From: GCA-2731375 sp964631725
GTDB taxonomy: Bacteria > Pseudomonadota > Alphaproteobacteria > GCA-2731375
Length of the DNA: 64,000 bases
Assembly (NCBI GenBank): GCA_964631725.1
Contig: CAZVYX010000018.1
Span: 38,538 to 102,537, forward strand
Direction of reading: 5' to 3'
Below, in pieces: positions 25,585 to 34,050 of the stretch. The position numbers and the translations under genes were made by a program. Each line of letters starts with the position of its first letter. Within the stretch, counting starts at the first letter, position 1. The notes under the pieces are model-generated. The model saw only the letters and a list, made by a program, of their open reading frames with translations, was not told the DNA's origin and did not search any database.

Positions 25585-27492
25585 ATGCTGAACGCCTTAC
25601 GACAGAGTGCCGGGACCTGGGTCGTAAAGATATTTCTGGGCCTTTTGGTGCTCAGTTTCGCGGCCTGGGGTATTGGCGATATTTTCCGTCTGCAGCCCGA
25701 TGCCGCCGTGGTCACGGTCGGCGATACCAAGATCACCGGCTATCAGTTTCTCGACGATTTCAACCGGCAGGTCCGGCGCATGCAGCGCAGCCTGGGCCCG
25801 ACCTTTGATACCCAGCAGGCGCGTCAGTTGGGCATGGTGGAACAGGTACTGCAACAGTCCATCACCCGCGCCCTGTACGACCAGGAAGTGGCGGATCTGG
25901 AATTGACTATTTCGGATGCCGATATCGCCGCCTGGATCAAACGTTCGTCCGCCTTCAAGGACAGCTTCGGGCGCTTCGACAAACTGCGCTTCGAACAGGT
26001 CCTCAGAGATAACGGCTTCAATGAACAAAGCTATATCATCGCCTCGCGCCGGGATCTTTCGCGGGAGCAACTGTTCACGTCCCTGATGTCCGGCACCCAC
26101 GCGCCCGACCCCGTGGTCAAAACATTTTTCCAATATCAACAGGAAAACCGCGTTTTCGAGGTCCTGAGCCTGCCATACGACAAGGTAACCGGTATCGCCA
26201 CACCGGCGGAAGCCGACCTGACCGCCTATCACGAGGCCCATAAGGATCAATTCATGGCGCCGGAGTACCGTGCGCTGTCATACCTGACGCTGCGGCCCGA
26301 GGATCTGCTGGAAGAAACCCTGGCCAGCGAAGACGAAGTGGCGGAAGCTTACGAGGCCCGCTTGAACGAATTCACCACGCCGCCAAGCCGCGATGTGGAA
26401 CAAATCGTCGCGGCGGACGAGGCCGCGGCAAACAAGATTGCCGGGCGGCTGAAGGACGGCGGCGATTTCTACATCGTCGCCAAGGAACTGGCCGATATGG
26501 ACAAGGATTCGGTCAAGCTGGGCATGATGATAAAGGCCGACCTGCCGGAAGAGGCCGCCGATGGGGTTTTTGCCCTGGCCTCCGGCCAGATCAGTGAGCC
26601 CATGGAAACCGGCCTGGGCTGGCACATCTTCCGCGTCCTGAAAATCACCGAGGGCGGCAGCAAGACCCTGGAAGACGTGCGTGAACAGTTGACCCGCGAT
26701 GTCAAGCTGGAGAAAGCCGGCGAAGCGGTGTTTGAGCTGGCCAACAAGGTGGAAGACCAGTTGGCGGGCGGCGCGACGATCAGGGAAGTCGCGGAGGCGC
26801 TGAACTTGAACCATGGCGTTATCGCCGCCGTTGATTCCCGGGGCCGGGGCCGTGATGGTCAACCCGCCGCCGGCCTGCCAAAGGCGCCGGAGTTCATCCA
26901 GGAAGCCTTCAACGTGCAGCCCGGCGACGAGGGGCAATTGAAGGAATCCGGCGATGGCAGCTACTATCTGGTTCAGGTCGACAAGATATTCGAAACAGCC
27001 CTGAAACCCATCGCCGATGTCCGCGATGACGTGCGCAAGGCGGTGATGGCGGAACGCCGGGCCAAGACGGGCGCCGAACAGGCGGTCAAGCTGGCCGCCG
27101 CCGCCCGTAGCGGCAAGGCCCTGGCTTCGCTGGCCCAGACCGGTCTCAGCACCGTCGCCACCCTGGCGCCAATGACCCGGCAGCAGGCAGCGGGCGATGC
27201 GCAATTGAGCGCCGATCTGGTGAAGAAGCTGTACAGCCTCCGCGCCGGCGAGATCGCCAACGGCCCGGCCCTGAGCGGCAGCAGTCATTCCGTCGTGCGC
27301 CTGGTCAAGATCACCAAGGCCGAGGCAAGGGATGAACCGGAGCGGTTGAAGCAACTGGACGAGGCGATCCGGCAATCCATGTCCGAGGATGTCCTGGCCC
27401 AGTACCGCGCCGCATTGCAAAAAAAATACGATGTTGAAATTAACAACGGTATTATAGACTCGCTGTTTGACGAGTTGAACGTTCGTGGCTAG
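25585..27492 (+). CDS. ppiD: Membrane-anchored parvulin-type peptidyl-prolyl isomerase (PpiD/SurA-N family)
   Basis: A 635-residue periplasmic folding factor anchored by one N-terminal membrane helix (about residues 12-32, VVKIFLGLLVLSFAAWGIGD). The SurA-like chaperone region follows (about 40-200). A parvulin domain (about 250-370) has LADMDKDSVKLGMMIKADLP, ADGVFALASGQISEPMETGLGWHIFRV. A degenerate repeat and helices close the protein. It acts on outer-membrane and exported proteins leaving SecYEG. Its stop codon lies inside the first element of the palindrome cluster that follows. Confidence 0.93.
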   Translation: MLNALRQSAGTWVVKIFLGLLVLSFAAWGIGDIFRLQPDAAVVTVGDTKITGYQFLDDFNRQVRRMQRSLGPTFDTQQARQLGMVEQVLQQSITRALYDQEVADLELTISDADIAAWIKRSSAFKDSFGRFDKLRFEQVLRDNGFNEQSYIIASRRDLSREQLFTSLMSGTHAPDPVVKTFFQYQQENRVFEVLSLPYDKVTGIATPAEADLTAYHEAHKDQFMAPEYRALSYLTLRPEDLLEETLASEDEVAEAYEARLNEFTTPPSRDVEQIVAADEAAANKIAGRLKDGGDFYIVAKELADMDKDSVKLGMMIKADLPEEAADGVFALASGQISEPMETGLGWHIFRVLKITEGGSKTLEDVREQLTRDVKLEKAGEAVFELANKVEDQLAGGATIREVAEALNLNHGVIAAVDSRGRGRDGQPAAGLPKAPEFIQEAFNVQPGDEGQLKESGDGSYYLVQVDKIFETALKPIADVRDDVRKAVMAERRAKTGAEQAVKLAAAARSGKALASLAQTGLSTVATLAPMTRQQAAGDAQLSADLVKKLYSLRAGEIANGPALSGSSHSVVRLVKITKAEARDEPERLKQLDEAIRQSMSEDVLAQYRAALQKKYDVEINNGIIDSLFDELNVRG

Positions 27493-27605
27493 AGCAACCC
27501 GCATTCAATTGAATGCGGATAAATTGCTCTTTACTGAAGGGTTTAGCGCATGGGTATGGGTTCGGTTAAACCCGACATGCGCTAGTACCGGCCAAGGTTG
27601 GCCGG
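27489..27605. repeat. Cluster of three adjacent palindromes (mosaic intergenic element)
   Basis: Three hairpins lie back to back. The first is the perfect 20-bp palindrome CCGCATTCAATTGAATGCGG (27499-27518), inside an outer stem AGAGCAA/TTGCTCT (27491-27497 and 27524-27530). The second pairs TAGCGCATG (27544-27552) with CATGCGCTA (27576-27584), with GGGTT/AACCC inside. The third is CCGGCCAA-GG-TTGGCCGG (27588-27605). The first two are bounded by CTAG at 27489-27492 and 27582-27585. There is no T-run after any of them, so simple intrinsic termination is unlikely. The design resembles dispersed palindromic elements of alphaproteobacterial genomes. Confidence 0.8.
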
Positions 27606-27640
27606 AAGGGTTATTTGCTCACCTGCAGAAATGAGGTGTC

Positions 27641-28429
27641 ATGCGACCTGACGTCATTGATTTACGGGAATTTTACCGCAGCCGCCTGGGCCAGGTAGCC
27701 CGCAAGCTGCTGCGCCGGCGCATTCGCCAGCTATGGCCCGACGTGACCGGCATGGACATGCTGGCCCTGGGTTACCCTTCCCCTTACCTGCGGCAGTTTC
27801 AGGCGGAAGCCGGACGCGTCCTGACGTTCATGCCGGCCCAGCAGGGTGTGCACCGCTGGCCGATCCAGGAGCGCAACCAGGTCGCCCTGGTCGATGAAAT
27901 GGAACTGCCCCTGCCCGATGCCAGCGTCGATCGGGTGCTCTTGGTGCATGCCCTGGAAAATGCCGAACAGGTGACCCCATTGATGCGGGAGGTCTGGCGC
28001 GTCCTGGCCTCGGGCGGGCGCCTGATGGTGGTGGTGCCAAACCGGCGCGGCATCTGGGCCCGCCTGGAGCGCACACCCTTTGGCCAGGGTCATCCCTACA
28101 GTCCCGGCCAGCTTTCACGTCTGCTGCGCGATAATCTGTTTCAGCCCAGCGAGCGCGCCTCGGCCCTATACATGCCGCCCGTGAGCTCCGGCATGCTGTT
28201 GCGTACCGCGGGCGCCTGGGAGAAGCTTGGGCAGCGTTGGGGCCACGCCTTCGCCGGTGTCCTGCTGATGGAGGCGGACAAACAAATCTATGCGGTTTCC
28301 GCCAAACCGCGCCGCCGGCGCCGGCCCATTGCCGTGGCCTTGCCGGCGCCACCAGCGGGCGCCGCCGGTGCCGCCGGCTCGGTTGTCTTGACCATGGACA
28401 GGCATCGTGCAAATTTGGACGAAGACTAG
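27641..28429 (+). CDS. SAM-dependent methyltransferase-like protein
   Basis: A 262-residue class I methyltransferase-like protein. MDMLALGYPSPYLRQF sits where motif I normally is but lacks the usual GxGxG. MELPLPDASVDRVLLVHALENAEQ corresponds to the acidic loop and post-motif region, and VWRVLASGGRLMVVVPNRRG is the motif V/VI strand of methyltransferase type 11 proteins. The C-terminus is Arg/Pro/Ala-rich. The weak motif I leaves SAM binding unproven. It begins 36 bases after the palindrome cluster. Confidence 0.75.
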   Translation: MRPDVIDLREFYRSRLGQVARKLLRRRIRQLWPDVTGMDMLALGYPSPYLRQFQAEAGRVLTFMPAQQGVHRWPIQERNQVALVDEMELPLPDASVDRVLLVHALENAEQVTPLMREVWRVLASGGRLMVVVPNRRGIWARLERTPFGQGHPYSPGQLSRLLRDNLFQPSERASALYMPPVSSGMLLRTAGAWEKLGQRWGHAFAGVLLMEADKQIYAVSAKPRRRRRPIAVALPAPPAGAAGAAGSVVLTMDRHRANLDED

Positions 28430-28469
28430 ATTTTTGGCGCACAAACCAATGGCGCCAGGGAGATAACCA

Positions 28470-29270
28470 ATGCGAAAACTGCTTTTCGCTGTTGTGACAT
28501 TGCCAATCATGGCGGCGCTTGCGCCGGCATATGGGGCGCCACAGATGATGGGCCTGGTCGCCTCCAACGCGGCGCAGCCGATACAATGCCAGCGGGGCGA
28601 TTGCTTTGCCGAATTCACCGCATTTTGTCTGCAGCCCGAGCGCGCCTCGCCGGTGCAGGGCACGGCTTATCGCATGCACGACGAGAACCGATTGACGGCC
28701 ATGGCAACGACCAAGGATGGCCGCCAAATCAAGCTGAACGTCGAACGCCATTTGCAGATCAAGGCGGAGCGCAGCCATGTCGCGGTGCGCATCGGTATGT
28801 CGGCACGGGATATGGCGCGTCTTGGCCTGCGCCAGGTGCATATCAGAGTGGCCCGCAATGCCACTCTGGTGCCCATCACCATGCAGGACGACGCCTCGCC
28901 GCTACAACCGGACGAGATTGCCGCCGGCGCCGGACCGATGCGGGAGTTCGGCGCCAAGCACGTGGATCGGGAACAGCACTGGATGCCCGTCGCACGCCTT
29001 GCCAACCAGATGATCAATGCCCTGCCCCCCGGCGGCCGCGCCTCGGATCAACAGCGGCAAAATCTATGGGACAGGGTTATCGGCGCCGACGATCTGGCCG
29101 GCGCGCCGGCGGGCACGAAGGAGCGGTTGCGCACCGTGCATGACCAATGCCAGGAGGCCGTCGCCATGGGTCGCCTGTCCAGTCTGCGCCGGTGTCTGGA
29201 GAGCAAGCACGACAGCATGGTCGGCACCCTGAACAACCGCTATTGGCACGCCATCAAGACCGGCAGCTAG
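28470..29270 (+). CDS. Unknown exported protein
   Basis: 266 residues with a clear signal peptide (MRKLLFAVVTLPIMAALAPAYG, cleavage probably near residue 23). The mature part has cysteines in QCQRGDCFAEFTAFC (about residues 36-50), plus later single cysteines (DQCQEA and RRCLES), compatible with periplasmic disulfides. The middle (KLNVERHLQIKAERSHVAVRIG) looks like beta strands and the end looks helical. I do not recognise the family. It follows the methyltransferase by 40 bases. Confidence 0.75.
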   Translation: MRKLLFAVVTLPIMAALAPAYGAPQMMGLVASNAAQPIQCQRGDCFAEFTAFCLQPERASPVQGTAYRMHDENRLTAMATTKDGRQIKLNVERHLQIKAERSHVAVRIGMSARDMARLGLRQVHIRVARNATLVPITMQDDASPLQPDEIAAGAGPMREFGAKHVDREQHWMPVARLANQMINALPPGGRASDQQRQNLWDRVIGADDLAGAPAGTKERLRTVHDQCQEAVAMGRLSSLRRCLESKHDSMVGTLNNRYWHAIKTGS

Positions 29271-29277
29271 CCAGGTT

Positions 29278-29457
29278 TCAGTCCGTCCTGGTCGGCCGGG
29301 GCAGCAACTGGCCGCCGCAGTTCGGGCAGATCCCCCGCATTTCAGTGCCGCATGGTTGGCAGAACGTGCATTCATAGGAACAGATTAGGGCCTCCCCGCT
29401 GTCCACCGGCAATGCCGCCTGGCAGCGCTCGCATTCGCCACGCATTTCCAACGCCAA
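29278..29457 (-). CDS. DUF1272 zinc-ribbon-like small protein
   Basis: A 59-residue protein with four CxxC-type pairs (CERC, CSYEC/CTFC, CQPC, CPNC) arranged as in DUF1272 proteins: CERCQAALP, ICSYECTFCQPCG, GICPNCGGQL. It probably binds zinc; its role is unknown. TTG at 29457 was chosen over TTG at 29472 because GGGGAGAG then sits at the right distance and the N-terminus (MALEMRGECERC) matches family length. It converges with the exported protein ending at 29270. Confidence 0.8.
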   Translation of the reverse strand: MALEMRGECERCQAALPVDSGEALICSYECTFCQPCGTEMRGICPNCGGQLLPRPTRTD

Positions 29458-29566
29458 TTTTTCTCTCCCCAATTTCGACCGTCATCCCTGCCATAGCATA
29501 AGGCGTGACGATAATTGTGCGATAGTCTGGCATTCGTATTGCAACAATATTGATGGGTTGGACACA

Positions 29567-30655
29567 ATGGATACTCCGACACCGACAACACGCTATTGGG
29601 CCGACGATCTGCGCCACTGCACGGCGGAACTGTTCGGGCGGGCCGGCCTGGACGGCCCCATCGCGGTGGCCGTGGCGGAGATATTGGTGATGGCGGACTT
29701 GCTTGGCTATGACACCCACGGCCTGCAATTCGTCCCGGCCTATTTGGCGGATGTTGAAGCCGGACGCACCACGAGGGGCGGTGAGCCGGGCATTCTGAAA
29801 GACAGCGGCGGCGCGCTGCTGCTGGATGGCCGGATGTTGCCGGGACAATGGGTGGTCCTGCGTGCGCTGGCCCTGGGCCAACAGAGGATCGCCGAGCAGG
29901 CAATGGTTTCCATCGCCATTCGCCGCAGCCAGAACATTTCCTGCCTGGCGACCTACGTAAAGCGTGCCGCCGACGATGGCCTGTTGGCATTGCTGACAAC
30001 ATCGTCACCGACCAACGCCGTCGTCGCACCCCATGGCGGGCGTTCACCGCGCCTGTCCACCAATCCGATTGCCATCGGCATTCCCACCGACGGTGCGCCG
30101 ATCCTGATCGATACCAGTGCCTCCGCCACCACCAACCGGCGCATTGAACGGGCCCGCCGCGGCGGAGAACGATTGCCCGGCCCCTGGCTGGTGGACAACA
30201 GCGGCCATGTCAGCGATGACCCGGAGGTGATTTACAACGACCCGCCCGGCGCCATTCTGCCCGCCGGCGGCCTGGACATGGGACACAAGGGCTTTGCTCT
30301 GGCGCTGTTCGTCGAGGCTTTGACGTCCGGCCTTGCCGGCAATGGCCGTGCCGACACGGCGGATGACGGCGAGGGCAAGGCTCCGGCGGGCAGTAACGTA
30401 TTCCTGCAATTGATCGACCCGGCGGCCTTTGGCGGCATTGATGCCTTTCGCCACGAGACCGGTTTTCTGGCCGAATTATGCCGTGGCGCGGCACCGCTTG
30501 CCGACGGCCCCGAGGTGCGCATCCCAGGTGATCGCGCCCATCAGGCACTGTCGAGGCAGCAGGCATCCGGCGTGGCCCTGCACCCCGAAATCATGCAGCG
30601 CATGCGGCCCTGCCTGGAGAAATACGATGTCGACCCGCCGAAGGCAGTGGCTTGA
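29567..30655 (+). CDS. Ldh-family (malate/L-lactate/ureidoglycolate-type) oxidoreductase
   Basis: A 362-residue NAD(P)-dependent enzyme of the family that is distinct from classical Rossmann-fold lactate/malate dehydrogenases. Recognisable parts are DLLGYDTHGLQFVP (active-site His region), RRSQNISCLATYVKRAADDGLLAL, the cofactor segment LSTNPIAIGIPTDG, and the C-terminal GGLDMGHKGFALALFVEAL. ATG at 29567 is preferred to TTG at 29558. Substrate not assignable. It ends shortly before the insertion-sequence remnant. Confidence 0.87.
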   Translation: MDTPTPTTRYWADDLRHCTAELFGRAGLDGPIAVAVAEILVMADLLGYDTHGLQFVPAYLADVEAGRTTRGGEPGILKDSGGALLLDGRMLPGQWVVLRALALGQQRIAEQAMVSIAIRRSQNISCLATYVKRAADDGLLALLTTSSPTNAVVAPHGGRSPRLSTNPIAIGIPTDGAPILIDTSASATTNRRIERARRGGERLPGPWLVDNSGHVSDDPEVIYNDPPGAILPAGGLDMGHKGFALALFVEALTSGLAGNGRADTADDGEGKAPAGSNVFLQLIDPAAFGGIDAFRHETGFLAELCRGAAPLADGPEVRIPGDRAHQALSRQQASGVALHPEIMQRMRPCLEKYDVDPPKAVA

Positions 30656-30763
30656 AACTAGTCCAACAGCAATGAAGAGGCCGATATTTCCTAGTGGGTC
30701 GAGCGAGACGAAAGAGTCCGATTATGGATGCCCGCGCGCTCGGCTCTGTGCGAGTCTACGGAC

Positions 30764-31180
30764 ATGCGAACAGGTGTCAGCTTCAGCGTCTCGTCCAGCG
30801 ACCGCCAACGATTGGAAGCGGTCGTCGCGGATCGCAACAGCCCCCAGAAACATGTCTGGCGGGCGCAGATCATTATTCTGAGGGGCGACGGGCTTGGCAC
30901 ATCCGCGATTATGGCCGAGACGGTCAAGTCCAAGACCTGCGTCTGGCGATGGCAGGAGCGGTTCATCGAGGAAGGCGTCGCGGGGTTCTTCGCGAAGCTG
31001 ACCCGGCGCCGCCTGTAGCGCGTCGTATTCCATTCCCTCGTCGACCTGCGGGCCGCCATCAATCGCTTCATCACGGAACACAACGCGACCAAGGCCAAGC
31101 CTTTCCACTGGACCGCCGACCCAGACCAGATCATCGCTGCCCGAAACCGTAGGTTCCAGACGTTGGCGTCGGACCGTTAG
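30764..31180 (+). pseudogene. IS630-like transposase remnant with internal deletion
   Basis: The first part (30764-31018) encodes a helix-turn-helix N-terminus: SSSDRQRLEAVVADRNSPQK, WRAQIIIL, and SAIMAETVKSKTCVWRWQERF, as in IS630 transposases. After an in-frame TAG at 31016-31018 the same frame continues with VDLRAAINRFITEHN and KPFHWTADPDQIIAAR, the conserved C-terminus of that family, to TAG at 31178. The central DDE catalytic part is missing, so the element is dead. Clear terminal inverted repeats were not found. The gene-free stretch 30656-31227 contains nothing else recognisable. Confidence 0.82.
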
Positions 31181-31227
31181 GTCGATCAAAGTCTGACTGA
31201 AATCCTCAGATGACGGCTCTGAGCCCG

Positions 31228-31737
31228 TTACAGATGTCCCGGAACATGCCGATAGACCAGATCACCTGGGTCCTGCGGGCGCGCATGCTCGTCAAGCGTG
31301 GCGCCGAGGCGTTCTGCGAGACGGATCGAGCGCGCGTTGTCTGGACCGATGTAACTCACCAGTGTCTCCAGTTTGCGCAACTGAAAAGCCCAGTCGCGCA
31401 TCGCGTTAGCGGCTTCGAATGCGTACCCCTTGCCTTCGGCCTCAATGACTAGCTGCCATCCGAGTTCCGGCTCCGGGAAACGTGGCCCTTGATTGATCTC
31501 AATTTGCCCAATGCATTGTTTGGCCTCTCGAAGCTCGATTGACAGATTGCCGACGCCAAAAAGCTGCCATAGCGCGATCCCATGGCAAAAGGCGCCCCAC
31601 GCGTACGCGATTGAAAACGGTCCGCCCATGTGCTCAGCGCGATCTGATGTCATCACCTCAGCGAAACTGGGCCAGTCTGCGAGTACGGGCTCCCGCAGGA
31701 GAAGACGATCGGTCTCGATGATTGGGGCGATCTTCAT
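31228..31737 (-). CDS. GNAT-family N-acetyltransferase (RimJ/RimL-like)
   Basis: A 169-residue acetyltransferase. TDRLLLREPVLADWPSF is the usual opening, ELGWQLVIEAEGKGYAFEAANAMRDWAF holds the acetyl-CoA pyrophosphate-binding region, and SYIGPDNARSIRLAERLGA is the conserved C-terminal motif. ATG at 31737 is preferred to an upstream TTG at 31746. It sits directly beside the transposase remnant, and its codon choice looks less GC-biased than the neighbours, so it may have been acquired by transfer. Target unknown. Confidence 0.85.
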   Translation of the reverse strand: MKIAPIIETDRLLLREPVLADWPSFAEVMTSDRAEHMGGPFSIAYAWGAFCHGIALWQLFGVGNLSIELREAKQCIGQIEINQGPRFPEPELGWQLVIEAEGKGYAFEAANAMRDWAFQLRKLETLVSYIGPDNARSIRLAERLGATLDEHARPQDPGDLVYRHVPGHL

Positions 31738-31878
31738 GACAACCAATCCGTTCAGGCGTGCACAAACCTATCTGCCAGCGCATCCCCATCATGACCAGTC
31801 GCTTTGTCCGCTGAGCGGACCTATGCAGACCGCCGAAATCGGCCGGGCACAAGGGTCCCAAGCGCCTGATTCATGCCA

Positions 31879-33240
31879 CTAGAAACGCACGGAGGCGCCG
31901 ACCGAAGCAGCCCAATTGTTATAGCTATAGTTCAGGAAATTCGATCCGACCGAGGTGCGTGACACCGTTGAGATCACCGACCAGGACTTCTTGATCGGTA
32001 TGGACGTCAACAATGACGCGCGATATTCCCGGTCCCGGCGCTTCTTGAAGGTATCGATGGATGAATCGGGCGCGTGATACCGGCTGGACACTGCCGTTCC
32101 GGACAATGACGTGGTCCAGGGGCCGGTATCAATGAACCTGTCGACATATTTCGGCGGGGCATGCCGTAGGTTGGCGCCCAGGCCAAGGGAGTACTCCGTG
32201 TTGGCATGCAGACTGTCGTCCGTATCCAAATTGGTGAACCCGGCTGTCCCCGTCAACATCAGGGAATCGTTGATTTGAAAGCGCAGATTGGCCTCGACCT
32301 CCATCTCGGCACCGTTTTGTAGACGCGCTGTCGTACGCCCGGCGTCGGCACGGTACGATTTTTGCACATACGAGGCGGAAATGGAGCCGTTGGCTATCGC
32401 CGTGAGTTGCTTATCCATATCCACACCGGCGCCGTAGGTATAGTAATAGGGCGATTCATCAAGATTGACCATCGACCCGACAATATGCGGCCGCCACGAG
32501 GCGTTCTCGATATACTCGCGCATGAACTGGCCACGCGGACCCACTGTGATTTCGCTAAAGACTAGGTCCAGTTGATGTTGGTTCGTCTGCCTTGAAATAT
32601 ACACCAGCAAGTCGGTTTCCATCACGTCGCCGCTATGGGACTGGGGATCGTAAACATGGCGGAAATTAGTTGAAACGAAGGCGTTCCAATCGACCTTGGC
32701 GGTAAATTCGCCATCCAGGACCGCTTCGGCATCAAGCAGACGGATCGCCGCCCTTTCGGGCCCGGAATTGGCGTTGGTCTGATAGCGCATGCCGCCATAA
32801 ACCGAACCGGAAAACCGATGGTTGGACAACCGGTTGTCGATTTCATCAAGGAACACGGCGACCCGGGCGCGCACATCGTCAGGCACGTTCTCACCTTCAA
32901 CGGCGCGGGTCAGGTAGCTGCGCGCAATAGCGAAGGAACCCAGCCGAAAATACAAGACGCCCAACTCCAGTCGGACCCGGGGCAAATCCGGATTGTACAG
33001 CAACATCCGCTCAAGCGCCGTAATCGCGGCTTCATAGTCGCCAACCTGAATGCCCAGTTCGGCATATTTGAATGATTTGTCCAGGTTGGCGGGATCCTGA
33101 AGCATATGCTCGAAGGCTTGCTCAAACTGCTGTTGCAAATCGCCTGTCGCTTGCGCGCGCACGCCAGCCGTTGGCGACAACAAAATCACCGCCAATCCCA
33201 ACACCATGGCCGTACATCGCACGGCGCCAATCTTGAACAT
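31879..33240 (-). CDS. TPR plus beta-barrel outer-membrane protein (Slam/DUF560-like)
   Basis: 453 residues: a signal peptide (about 1-30, ending GVRAQA), a TPR-like helical region (about 35-135; YAELGIQVGDYEAAITALERMLLYNPDLPRVRLELGVLYFRLGSF), then about 310 residues of alternating strands ending in the outer-membrane signature VGASVRF with a terminal Phe. This plan (signal, periplasmic TPR, C-terminal barrel) is that of surface lipoprotein assembly modulators (Slam, DUF560). No lipoprotein substrate gene lies next to it. Another TPR-barrel exporter is possible. The barrel call is firm and the Slam label tentative. Confidence 0.7.
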   Translation of the reverse strand: MFKIGAVRCTAMVLGLAVILLSPTAGVRAQATGDLQQQFEQAFEHMLQDPANLDKSFKYAELGIQVGDYEAAITALERMLLYNPDLPRVRLELGVLYFRLGSFAIARSYLTRAVEGENVPDDVRARVAVFLDEIDNRLSNHRFSGSVYGGMRYQTNANSGPERAAIRLLDAEAVLDGEFTAKVDWNAFVSTNFRHVYDPQSHSGDVMETDLLVYISRQTNQHQLDLVFSEITVGPRGQFMREYIENASWRPHIVGSMVNLDESPYYYTYGAGVDMDKQLTAIANGSISASYVQKSYRADAGRTTARLQNGAEMEVEANLRFQINDSLMLTGTAGFTNLDTDDSLHANTEYSLGLGANLRHAPPKYVDRFIDTGPWTTSLSGTAVSSRYHAPDSSIDTFKKRRDREYRASLLTSIPIKKSWSVISTVSRTSVGSNFLNYSYNNWAASVGASVRF

Positions 33241-33454
33241 ACCACTCCCCAGGCTAGGACAAACTCCACCAATGCCGAAATCCTAGTGAATTCGAAAGGC
33301 GGTGCAAGAAAATTTTATGCATAATTATTAATGATTTGGTAGGTATTCCTTATGCGCTGACGCTGGATCGTCCAATCCTGGGTCAAGAAATATTCATCTT
33401 GTCCAAATTGCACGAATAGCCGGTTGAGACGAGCATGGGTGGTCGAAATTGACG

Positions 33455-33470
33455 TTTACGTCAACGTAAA
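33455..33470. promoter_or_regulatory. MerR-type operator TTTACGTCAACGTAAA
   Basis: A dyad with arms TTTACGT and ACGTAAA around CA, located 46 bases before the merR start. TTGACG overlaps its left edge (33450-33455) and could be the -35 element. The sequence matches the kind of site I recall for LiuR-type MerR regulators of branched-chain acyl-CoA catabolism. It sits in the 276-base gap (33241-33516) between the divergent barrel gene and merR; the rest of that gap is AT-rich with no gene seen. Confidence 0.7.
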
Positions 33471-33516
33471 GTACTGTGTGCGCCATCCTGACAACCACCG
33501 CAAAAGGCGCGCAAAA

Positions 33517-33930
33517 ATGCCGGGTTCAAATACCGCGGAACCCACCGCCGAAGCGACCTACACAATAAGCGAACTCGCCGCCGAATTTGGCATCACGGCG
33601 CGGGCTATCCGTTTTTATGAAGACAAGAAATTGTTGCAGCCGGAGCGCAACGGCCTAAACCGGATATTCGATCGCCGTGACCGTGGCCGCCTGCAGTTGA
33701 TCTTGCGCGGCAAGCGGGTCGGCTTTTCCCTGTCCGATATCAGCGAAATGCTGGACCTCTACGACCCCAACGGCGAGGGCCGGGAGCAGCTGGAACTGAC
33801 GCTGGCAAAAAGCAGCGAACGCCTTAAAGTATTGCAACAACAGCGCCGGGACATTGACGAGGTGATCGATGAATTGCGGGATAACTGCAATCAAATCAGC
33901 GCCTTACTTAAGGCCCGCGACGGCGCATAG
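33517..33930 (+). CDS. MerR-family transcriptional regulator (LiuR-like)
   Basis: 137 residues: an N-terminal winged helix-turn-helix (TYTISELAAEFGITARAIRFYEDKKLL, about 14-40, then RRDRGRLQLILRGKRVGFSL) and a C-terminal coiled-coil dimerisation helix. There are no metal-binding cysteines typical of heavy-metal MerR proteins. It resembles the LiuR/acyl-CoA catabolism group. ATG at 33517 gives the standard N-terminus. It probably autoregulates through the dyad at 33455-33470 and controls the dienoyl-CoA reductase-type and acyl-CoA dehydrogenase genes that follow. Confidence 0.85.
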   Translation: MPGSNTAEPTAEATYTISELAAEFGITARAIRFYEDKKLLQPERNGLNRIFDRRDRGRLQLILRGKRVGFSLSDISEMLDLYDPNGEGREQLELTLAKSSERLKVLQQQRRDIDEVIDELRDNCNQISALLKARDGA

Positions 33931-34050
33931 GGAAGAGAAATCGGCGGCCCACCAGGGCGCCGGCAAGTTGGAAACATAGTTCACACCTATCAGGCGTGCC
34001 TCAATTCAGGCGCGCAACAAAAAAATCATCCAGGAACGGAGCATACGATC

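Noticed and set aside
27499..27605. Intrinsic terminators for ppiD
   Set aside because: The hairpins are strong but none is followed by a T-run, and three in a row is better explained as a palindromic element.
30764..31018. Intact small helix-turn-helix regulator of 84 residues
   Set aside because: The same frame continues after the stop with the IS630 transposase C-terminus, so this is the front of a broken transposase.
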